Positions 55,853 to 62,603 of a DNA stretch of 64,000 bases are shown in pieces. The notes beneath the pieces are model-generated. The model saw only the letters and a list, made by a program, of their open reading frames with translations, searched no databases and had not been told where the DNA came from. Location: contig NC_079136.1 of the NCBI RefSeq assembly GCF_945859705.1, positions 84,754,867 to 84,818,866 of the forward strand, given 5' to 3'. Position numbers and translations under genes: made by a program. Positions within the stretch are counted from its first letter, which is position 1. Every line of letters begins with the position of its first letter. The DNA is from Episyrphus balteatus. Lineage: Eukaryota; Arthropoda; Insecta; Diptera; Syrphidae.

Positions 55853-56000
55853 TAAGATAAATAAATACAGATGTGTAAGCTTTCTCTTAGAGCGGACGTA
55901 TGTTATTTAGTGTCGTGGGGTGCGCGCTTTTTTTGCATTTCACAGAAGTTCTTAAGTTTAAAATTACATAAGTAAATAATAAAATCAATTATTTTCCGCA
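55853..56000 (+). other. LINE 5' leader
   Basis: 148 bases between the satellite junction and the ORF1 start. It begins taagataaataaatac, has a GC-richer middle (gagcggacgtatg, gtcgtggggtgcgcgc) and a T7 run, and ends AT-rich. A LINE needs an internal promoter here. I see no convincing initiator, only a weak downstream-element-like ggacg at 55,894. Confidence 0.6.
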
Positions 56001-56339
56001 ATGATTTGTTTTACCTGTAAGGAAAAAATAGAGCGTAATGATTCTCTACAATTATCCTGTATGGTCTGTCAACATTTCTTTCATGGGCCTTGTGTAAATA
56101 TGTTGAAAGCTGACATTGATTATTTGTATTCCATCAAACAACAATTCAAATGTGAAAAGTGTCTCGCTCTCAGACGCTCATCATCACAACAACAACTAAT
56201 TGGTAGCAATTCGGTCGCATTAACTGCATCGTCTTCGACCAAAGCTGATAAATCATTTAGGCAACCTGTGCTTAAATCGTCGACAACAACAACTCCTCTT
56301 GCATCTGCATTGTTAGATCAGCACCAACAGAGTGGATAA
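56001..56339 (+). pseudogene. LINE ORF1, N-terminal part: PHD-type zinc finger
   Basis: A 112-residue frame starting at ATG with cgca before it. Residues 3-54 form a PHD-like C4HC3 finger: C3, C6, C20, C23, H28, C31, C51 and C54, with the hydrophobic FFHGPC segment typical of PHD fingers. The rest is low-complexity, rich in S, T and Q. PHD-bearing ORF1 proteins are known in CR1-like LINEs; ORF1p normally binds the element RNA in a ribonucleoprotein, and the finger may act in protein or chromatin contact. The frame stops at TAA (56,337), but the downstream frame at 56,342-57,007 is clearly the continuation. One base appears lost near 56,333-56,341, so this is half of a broken ORF1 of about 335 residues. 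Confidence 0.85.
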
Positions 56340-56341
56340 CA

Positions 56342-57007
56342 TTGGATAACGGCTCCGACGGTTCAATCACCTTAAAGCTACTCTATGATGAAATTCTTGC
56401 CATAAAAAAAATGAATACTGATTTCCTACACAAAATAGAACAATTAAGTGAGGAAAATATTGCACTGAGTTCGAGAATTACTAGTTTGGAAAGTAAATTG
56501 AATTGGAGGGAGCAGAAGGAAATGGAAAGTGTCATCGAAATTGTTGGTGTGCCTGAGGTAAACACTCAAAATGCATTAGACAGCGTACATAAAATCTTTG
56601 GTGAAGCGTTAAATATTTCTGTTTCTGAGGACGAGATAGTAAAATGCTTTGTCAAACGTTTGTCTGCAGCAAAGAAAAATAATCATCATTTAATACAAAC
56701 CAATATGAACACCATATGCATTCATCTTTCGTCACCTGATGTCAAACTGCGTATAATGAAAAGCAAGCGTTCTGCTAAGAAGTCTCTAAACACATCACTT
56801 TTTGGTGAGGATAGGAGACATAGTATTTTCATCAATGATTATTTTACTAAGTACACTAGGGCTTTATTTATGGAGGCAAGAAAAGTAAAAAATGAAAATA
56901 ATTATAAATACTTATGGTTTAGAAAGTCTAACATTTTTATGAGAAAGGTTGATAATGGTAGAGTTGTTGTTATAAGATCATTTGATGATCTAAAGAAACT
57001 TGATTAA
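56342..57007 (+). pseudogene. LINE ORF1, C-terminal part: coiled coil and FP25K-like domain
   Basis: A 221-residue open frame continuing ORF1 in another frame. There is no ATG at its start (TTG), which supports a frameshift rather than a separate gene. Residues about 12-60 have heptad-like spacing (LLYDEILAIKKM, then KIEQLSEENIALSSRITSL), a likely coiled coil for multimerisation. From about residue 62 (ESVIEIVGVPE) the pattern is that of the RNA-binding fold of LINE ORF1 proteins. The end (IFINDYFTKYTRALFMEARK, then YKYLWFRKSNIFMRK) resembles the FP25K-like C-terminal domain common in insect LINE ORF1 proteins. It ends at TAA 57,005, about 14 bases before the ORF2 start. Confidence 0.8.
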
Positions 57008-57020
57008 TTAATACATAGCA

Positions 57021-57413
57021 ATGGTTAATAATAATGATCCTTTAATATATGACTCTACCAACGAAATCATACATGATTGTCATGATACTATCTTTTATTC
57101 TGATATTAATGAAAAAAAAACCTGTTTATGTAGTGCATCAAAATGTGAGAAGTCTGCGTCAAAATTTCGATTCCCTTGTAAGCAACCTTCAAAGTTTTAT
57201 AAATTTGCCAGACTTGATTTTTGTAACTGAAATTTGGATTTATTCCTATGAAAAAGAAGATTTCAATATCCCAAATTATGTGTTTTACGCTAATACTAAC
57301 GATTCGTATATGGCAGGGGGTGTAGGTGTATTCATCAAAGACATTTATGAGTGTAAAGTTGTAAATCTAAATTTTTCGAGTGCTGATGCTCTAAAAATCA
57401 CTTGCGTTATATG
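57021..57413 (+). pseudogene. LINE ORF2 fragment 1: start and N-terminal half of AP endonuclease
   Basis: ORF2 appears to start at ATG 57,021 (MVNNNDPLIYDS). It reads to an A9 run (57,112-57,120), where one extra base shifts the frame; the endonuclease then continues in the next frame (KPVYVVHQNVRSL). Two of the conserved AP-endonuclease motifs are here: the Asn of HQNVRSL (codon about 57,142) and the metal-binding Glu of TEIW (codon 57,229), followed by GGVGVFIKD. This enzyme nicks target DNA to prime reverse transcription. The coding sequence stops at 57,413, where a hAT element begins. The frame is still open there and matches the frame beyond the insertion. Confidence 0.85.
57406..57413 (+). 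repeat. hAT target-site duplication, left copy
   Basis: The octamer gttatatg at the end of LINE endonuclease fragment 1. The identical octamer follows the element at 59,657-59,664. Confidence 0.88.
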
Positions 57414-57420
57414 CATGGGC

Positions 57421-58350
57421 GTAGCTAAAGAATTCATCTAGGGTGGGCCAGATGTTATCATGGACCTGAAGCCATAACCATGAGTGTGCAATTTTTTTTA
57501 CTAGGTCTATATAAGGCAAGTATTGGTTTCGTGTCGAAAAAAAAATTTGAGGTGTTAATCAAAACCAACATTACGATGGTGGAGAATTAAGAAAAAGTGG
57601 ATCTAGGAATTCTGTCCGTGCGTCTGTACGTCCATCTGTACACATTTCCACAGCCATAAACCAGTGGACTGATTTTCTTCAAATTTGGTACAGATGATTT
57701 TTATAGAATTCTGAAAGTTGTTTTTTTTTGTTCTTTTTCTATTAGAAAGTGTACCCCCATACAAATTCTTCAAGTTATACCAAATAACTTGAAAACGGCT
57801 CTAACGACTTTGATTAAACTTTGCAGGCGTAAAACTGCATTTTTAGTTTTTCTCAAAAAAGTCTAATAACAAAAAAAATTATTTAACAAAACTTTGCCCT
57901 GAATGTCGGCTCTTCCCCAACATCAACAAAATTTCTTTGAAATTTAAATCTGTAAACTAACATAAGTGTTAGTTTACAGCAACTACGTGACACAGTCTAG
58001 CATTTTATTTACTTTGCGCCTTTAATTGGCAAATAATTCGCCACTCTCTGCTGTTCTTAATAACTTTTTATATTGTGTAGTGTAATATGGTATTCCGTTT
58101 TTTAAAAGTTTGATATATCGAAATGCAATTGGATGGAGTTACATCACTTTTATTTTGAGCTACACAAAAGTTGAATTCAGTCGCAATTTATGACAGCGAT
58201 TGGCTTTAAAAACTGACCTTACCAAGTTTTCAATTTAATTTGCTTTTTTTTTTGTTTAAGGTGCTCTTGAAACTTAAGCCAGAAGTGTAGGTACATATAA
58301 AAATAAAAATTTGTAAATAAAAGTTGTTGTATGCGGGTGACTATGTGACT
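57421..58350. other. Left interior of the hAT element, no gene seen
   Basis: AT-rich sequence with no usable frame. It has a T10 run near 57,720, a gtccgtgcgtctgtacgtcc low-complexity stretch near 57,614 and several A or T runs. I recognise no domain, RNA or promoter here. Confidence 0.6.
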
Positions 58351-58354
58351 CTAA

Positions 58355-58578
58355 GGCCGTATGTTAAATATTTAGCAGAGGATACATTTTTGACATTTGA
58401 ATGTCTGGTGAATAAAAAATTATCTTTGGCTTAATTTAGCTGTGTGAATTTGGATACATTTTTAACGTACATAAATATTTTTTTTCTGCAAATCGAAAGA
58501 ATTAATGAAATTATTATTTCACCTCAAGTGTCAAAAATATATTATCGGCTTAGTATTTAACCCGATTCACACACGGTC
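58355..58578. mobile_element. MITE 1 inside the hAT element
   Basis: Diverged inverted repeats face each other: the left end reads ggccgtatgttaaatattta and the right end, reverse-complemented, gaccgtgtgtgaatcgggtt. Further in, acatttttgaca on the left pairs with tgtcaaaaatat on the right. It is flanked on both sides by TAA (58,352-58,354 and 58,579-58,581), a 3-bp duplication of the kind made by PIF/Harbinger elements. The assignment is tentative because the arms are only partly similar. There is no coding capacity. Confidence 0.55.
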
Positions 58579-58581
58579 TAA

Positions 58582-58872
58582 GGCCGTGTGTGAATTGCGT
58601 TAAATAGTTAACACCGTGTAAAATTTTTGACACTATTGAGGTTAATAAAAAAAATTTCAGCTGTAAGGATTATTGTTTAGAATTTTGTCTGCCTTTTTTC
58701 TGCCATGATACTCCTTTTGAATAAAAAAAAAAAACAAAACAAAAGCATCTGCAAAAAAAATTTAACTCAAATTTAACCCAATAAATTTTTAACAGCTGAA
58801 AAATTTTTTATTAACCTCAATAGTGTCAAAAATTTTTCATGCTGTTAATTATTTAACGCAATTCACACGGCC
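58582..58872. mobile_element. MITE 2 inside the hAT element
   Basis: A 291-bp element with long terminal inverted repeats of about 83 bp: 58,582-58,664 (ggccgtgtgtgaattgcgtt, later gacactattgaggttaata) against 58,792-58,872 (tattaacctcaatagtgtc, later acgcaattcacacggcc). TAA flanks it on both sides (58,579-58,581; 58,873-58,875). It shares its end sequence with MITE 1 and shares the middle TAA with it, so the two lie exactly end to end. TAA flanks and GGCC ends suggest a PIF/Harbinger-type MITE. The central loop is A/T-rich. Confidence 0.7.
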
Positions 58873-59114
58873 TAAATTGAAAAAGCTAATTATTGAATCC
58901 GACCTTTTAGACTGCTCATATAAACGGGGTATTTATACATATCGCTGACTAAGAAAAATATACATAAACACAAGGCTGGTTCAAAAAAATCAAATTTTTT
59001 TTTGATTTTATACTCCGATAGATTGCCAGACATCTCTAGAATATACTCACCAAATATAAAATCTTTGTATTAATGGAAAGGTCCTTCGCTTCGCAATTTT
59101 CCATTTTTTATATT

Positions 59115-59260
59115 CGGTCATAGCGAGGTAATCCGTCGGAGCGGATTTTGTCCGATTTCATCTGAATCGGACAGTTTTTACCTGTCGGAAACACACCTCG
59201 AAGCATATTTTGTACGAAATCGGGCAATTTCCGCTCCGACGGATTACCTCGCTAGGGCCG
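59115..59260. repeat. Strong palindromic element inside the hAT element
   Basis: The arms at 59,115-59,145 and 59,230-59,260 are inverted copies with near-perfect match (agcgaggtaatccgtcggag against ctccgacggattacctcgct), and looser pairing extends inward past gtccgatttc. The arms are GC-richer than their surroundings. ATT stands on both sides (59,112-59,114; 59,261-59,263) and could be a 3-bp target duplication. It may be another MITE or a fold-back piece; I do not recognise the family. Confidence 0.65.
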
Positions 59261-59656
59261 ATTATCCTTCTACTAAAAAAAATCATGATTTTATAAATCG
59301 GCTTTTTAGCAGGTTTCTTTACATATTCTTGTATGAAATTGAACGCTCTACAAAAAAGGCCTTGGACACCATTTTCGTTTATATAACCGTTTAAAAGATA
59401 TTTTTGACGTCCAAAAATCTTAATTTTGTAAAAAATTTAATTTAATTTAAAAATTAATTTTAATTTAAAAATTAATTAAATTATTAAACATACATACAGC
59501 CCTATAATTCTCAGCAAGCGATATTAAAAAAAAAAATGTTAGTGGGAGCTAATACCAGACTAAAGGTTCCGTGGAACTGTCGGTTTTTCTAGGGTGGGCC
59601 ATTGATTTTCTAGGGTGGGCCTGGCCCACCCAGGACCCCCCCTTCCTACGCGCATG
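59261..59656. other. Right interior and end of the hAT element
   Basis: AT-rich sequence with self-complementary aatttaatttaaaaattaat near 59,440, then the subterminal ctagggtgggcc repeats, the palindrome gggtgggcctggcccaccc (59,613-59,631), a C7 run at about 59,636 and the terminal inverted repeat ending cgcatg (59,656). No gene is seen. Confidence 0.65.
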
Positions 59657-59664
59657 GTTATATG
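59657..59664 (+). repeat. hAT target-site duplication, right copy
   Basis: Second copy of gttatatg, directly followed by the rest of the endonuclease. The reading frames on the two sides agree once a single octamer is counted. Confidence 0.88.
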
Positions 59665-61126
59665 TAATGTATCTTTTGTTTTTGTGTGTGTATATAGAAT
59701 TCATAATGTTGCTTCGAATATTTTCTTAGATGAATTTTCAGTCTTTTTAACGTCAGAAACGGGAGCAAATGGCATTATTCTTGGCGATTTAAATTTAGAT
59801 TTACTTAAATCTTGTAAAACAATAGAAACATATGAATCTCTTATGGCTGCTCAAGGGATGACATCATTCATTAATGAACCAACTCGTGGAGAATCTGGCA
59901 CTTGTCTTGATCATGTTTTTGGTCGGTTTTTAGCGCTTGGAATTAATCAATGTATTGCTCTTAATTTTGATCTTCGGATTACAGACCATTGCATGACTGG
60001 TTTACTTTTCAGCAGTCTAAGAAGTGAAAACACGTCTAAAAGAGATTTTTCTTCGAATTTATTAAAAATTGACTATAACCTTTTAAAAACTAAACTGCTT
60101 AGAGAGAATTGGAACGATGTATACTTTGAGGTAGACGCGTCGCGAGCATTCCAACATTTTGTTGTAATCCTTAAAAATCACATTAATGATTCGAGCAGAA
60201 CTTTAGTTCTTAGAAGATCGGAAGTAATGTTAAAACCATGGATGAATAAATCTCTTCTAAATCGAATAAAATCTAAGCACAGACTTCGTAAGAAATGTTG
60301 CAAACATCCACATAATCATGCCCTAAAAACTCGCTACACTCAAATATGCAAAAAAATAAAAAAAGACATTAAGTTATGCAAGGATAACTTTTTTATTAAC
60401 AAAATTGAGAATTCTCACGGTAACCTTAGAAAAGAATGGGAAGTTGTTAATACAATTATTGATCGCAAGTCTAAATACCGTTATGATACAATTGCGTTAA
60501 CAAATGAAAATGATAATGTCACAGATCCTACTGCAGTTGCAAACATTTTTAACAACTATTTTACATCTATTGCACATATGTCATTTCCTCGTGATTTTTC
60601 GTTGTCTTGTGACATTTGTTCGGAATCAGTAACTCTTCCTGAGCTTAATTATAATAGAAATAGTTTCTTTTATACAAATATTACAGGACTTGAAGTTTTG
60701 AAATTAATAAATTCTCTCAAAAATTCGAATTCTTTTGGAGACGATGGCATTTCAAACAACGTTCTGAAAAAAATTGGTCTGTATGTTGTTGATGTTCTTG
60801 CATATCTTTTCAATTTAAGTGTTTTGAAGGGTTCTTTTCCTGAGTCACTTAAAAAGGCTCATGTTATTCCTGTTTTCAAGAAAGGAAATCGTAAAGATAA
60901 AACCAATTATCGACCGATCTCTTTATTGTCTACCTTGTCAAAAATGTTTGAAAAGGCTATGAAGAGCAGGATTTTGAAATATCTCACTAAACTAAATTAT
61001 TTCAGTACAAAGCAATTTGGTTTCAAAGAAAACTGTTCTACTGAAGATGCTTTGCTCGATTTTTGTGAAAACATTTACAAAGGTCTTTGTGAAAAAAATG
61101 TTGTGCCGGACTTTTCGTGGACATAA
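59665..61126 (+). pseudogene. LINE ORF2 fragment 2: C-terminal endonuclease and start of reverse transcriptase
   Basis: The open frame runs in from the hAT end, but the LINE part starts at the target duplication (NVSFVFVCVYR). It completes the endonuclease with GDLN (codons at about 59,783), LDHVF (about 59,906) and TDH (about 59,981), the last being the catalytic Asp-His pair of the AP-endonuclease fold. A linker rich in basic residues (NRIKSKHRLRKKCCK) follows, then the first RT blocks: AHVIPVFKKGNRKDKTNYRP with ISLLS, and QFGFKENCSTEDALLDF. The frame stops at a TAA (61,124). The downstream frame overlaps and carries the next RT block, so one base has been lost at about 61,105-61,113. Confidence 0.88.
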
Positions 61127-61899
61127 CCAAAGCCTTTGATACGATTGATCATGAAATTCTGTTGAACAAACTGTATAGCGTGGGTTTTCGTGGCTTCGTT
61201 CTAGACTGGTTTTATTCGTTCCTCAATAACAGAGTTCAAAAAGTTAAAATTGGAAACAGTTTAAGTAATTCCAAGACCGTAAGTCTCGGTGTTCCACAAG
61301 GATCTGTGCTTGGACCGATTTTGTTCCTAATTTATGTGAACTCGATTTTTGAACTTCCTTTTGTTGGCAAGGTCAAGGCTTATGCGGATGACCTAGCGTT
61401 TGCTTATGTTTCAACTAACCTTTTTGAATTAGTTGCTAATATAAATAATGATGTACATTTACTCCGGCTTTGGTTTGCTAAACACAAGTTGGTAGTTAGC
61501 CAAAAAACTAAACTCATGTGCTTCACTTTTCACACGACGGGATCCCCTGAGTTCAACATTATTTTTCATGCGGCTAATTGTCACAGAGCAAGCTTGCTGT
61601 CTTGTGAATGTTATTTATTATACAATAAAGATTTTGACTGTAATGAACATTGTTTCACAATTGATATAGTAACTAACTACAAATATCTAGGTGTCTTAAT
61701 TGACCAAAATCTGTCTTGGAATGACCATATTATGTGCTTGAAACAGTATCTTTTATCGACTTTGCGCTGTTTTTACCGTCTTTCGAAATGCTGCTCTTCA
61801 AAAGTTTTGAAAAATATTTATTTTGGCATTTTTCATTCAAAATTGCAGTACGGTATTAGCTGCTGGGGGGAGCATATTTTAATAAAATTCATCAATTGA
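61117..61899 (+). pseudogene. LINE ORF2 fragment 3: reverse transcriptase palm
   Basis: This frame carries the catalytic RT motifs in order: block A DITKAFDTIDHEIL (catalytic Asp at residue 2), block B GVPQGSVLGPILFLIYVN, block C YADD at residues 89-92 (61,381-61,392), block D LWFAKHKLVVSQKTK and block E YKYLGVLIDQNLSWNDHI. All key residues of the active site are present, so the damage is recent or only in the frame. The end (GISCWGEHILIKFIN) leaves the family pattern right after a G6 run (61,865-61,870). The neighbouring frame gives the expected WGGAY-type sequence, so one G appears to be missing there. Confidence 0.9.
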
Positions 61900-62294
61900 C
61901 CATATTACAAAAATATGTTATAAGGAAAATCTGTAAATTGTCTCGTTTAGCACACACTATGGAACTGTTCAAAAGGCTGAAAATTCTACAAATCAGACAC
62001 TTATATTATTTTAAAGTCCTAAAAATTTTTTTCATAAGAGGTGGCTACTTACAAAGCCCCATATCTGACTTACATAATCTTCGAAGTAATATTGGATCCA
62101 CTGTAACCATTCCTCGCTTTCGAACTTCTAGATTTAGAAACTTTTTTTCTATCGTATCTCATAAATTGTTTAATGCCCTCCCTGAAAATATTCGAATCGT
62201 TAGAATTTTATTAATTTTTCTGAAGGAAGTTAAGCTATGGCTTTTGAGCATTGATCACACTGAAGTTGAAAATTTGATGCGCTATATAGTCTAA
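61871..62294 (+). pseudogene. LINE ORF2 fragment 4: C-terminal region after the RT
   Basis: The frame continuing ORF2 after the G6 frameshift, reading ...KIHQLTILQKYVIRKI, then LFKRLKILQIRHLYYFKVLK and a basic tail (RFRTSRFRNFFSIVSHKLFN). The LQK-IRKI and L-IL patterns are the usual C-terminal region of CR1/Jockey-group RT proteins. It ends at TAA 62,292. No RNase H domain is visible, as in most of this group. Adding the fragments and leaving out the hAT element gives an ORF2 of roughly 1,000 residues, a normal size. Confidence 0.82.
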
Positions 62295-62578
62295 TTTAAT
62301 TGTAAATTTGATTTATTATTTTGTTTTAGTATCTTTTGAATTAATTTAAAAACAAATTTGAAATGCAATTTTCTTTTTTATACTCACCCCACACTAAAAA
62401 ACATATAGGTACGTAACTATCAATTTATTAAGTGGCATTAAGCTCTATTTTGAATTAATTTAATTAATGCCTCAAACTATTCCCTTTCATTCATCTTATA
62501 GATATAATTATTTATAATATTTTATTTACTTTGTAATTAATTGAATTTTGTGTGATGTAATGGAGTTGGAGAATACAG
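62295..62578 (+). other. LINE 3' UTR
   Basis: 284 bases, very AT-rich, with repeated attaattt and ttaattaa words and no open frame. No canonical AATAAA lies just before the tail; the nearest similar word is aataca at 62,572. Confidence 0.75.
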
Positions 62579-62601
62579 AAAAAAAAAAAAAAAAAAAAAA
62601 A
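62579..62601 (+). other. LINE poly(A) tract
   Basis: Twenty-three A in a row after gaatacag. The last four overlap the right target duplication aaaata (62,598-62,603). It marks the 3' end of the inserted retrotranscript and shows the plus-strand orientation. Confidence 0.9.
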
Positions 62602-62603
62602 TA
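62598..62603 (+). repeat. LINE target-site duplication, right copy
   Basis: aaaata, matching 55,847-55,852. The satellite continues with catttttgtgctctg, exactly the next bases of the interrupted monomer. Confidence 0.65.

Larger units (their letters stand above)
57414..59656. mobile_element. Non-autonomous hAT-like DNA transposon
   Basis: A 2,243-bp insertion splits the LINE endonuclease. It is flanked by an exact 8-bp duplication, gttatatg (57,406-57,413 and 59,657-59,664), the target size of hAT elements. The ends are imperfect inverted repeats starting CATGGGCGTAG on the left and, read inward from the right, CATGCGCGTAG (10 of 11 identical), similar to the CA-GGGCGTAG ends of insect hATs. 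The motif ctagggtgggcc occurs near both ends (57,438; 59,589; 59,610), with an inverted ggcccaccc at 59,623, as expected for subterminal transposase sites. No frame of transposase length or likeness is present, so it depends on a transposase from elsewhere. The interior is AT-rich and holds three palindromic elements listed separately. The strand cannot be assigned. Confidence 0.85.
55853..62597 (+). mobile_element. CR1/Jockey-type non-LTR retrotransposon (LINE)
   Basis: Foreign sequence replaces the satellite at 55,853 and ends in a run of A at 62,579-62,601. The satellite then resumes at the phase where it stopped, with a short duplication aaaata (55,847-55,852; 62,598-62,603), so no satellite was lost. 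It holds a 5' leader, ORF1, ORF2 (endonuclease then reverse transcriptase) and a 3' UTR. Leaving out the nested hAT element and one target copy, it is about 4.5 kb, consistent with a nearly full-length member. RT motifs (NYRPISLLS, GVPQGSVLGPILFLIYVN, YADD) place it in the CR1/Jockey group. The poly(A) tail fits Jockey better than classical CR1, while the PHD-type ORF1 fits CR1-like clades, so the clade stays open. ORF1 has one frameshift and ORF2 three, plus the hAT insertion, so this copy cannot be active. Confidence 0.92.

Noticed and set aside
55890..55900. Downstream promoter element (ggacg) of the LINE
   Set aside because: The five-base match is weak, and no initiator lies at the required distance from it or from the LINE start.
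56383..56565. 60-residue minus-strand frame
   Set aside because: It is antisense to the coiled-coil part of LINE ORF1 and has no features of its own.
59615..59664. Start of a 503-residue protein at 59,615
   Set aside because: The first 14 or so codons lie in the end of the hAT element. The true coding sequence is the split LINE ORF2 continuing from 57,413.
55853..62597. LTR retrotransposon or retrovirus-like element
   Set aside because: There are no long terminal repeats, protease, integrase or RNase H. It has AP endonuclease, YADD RT and a poly(A) end, all typical of a non-LTR element.
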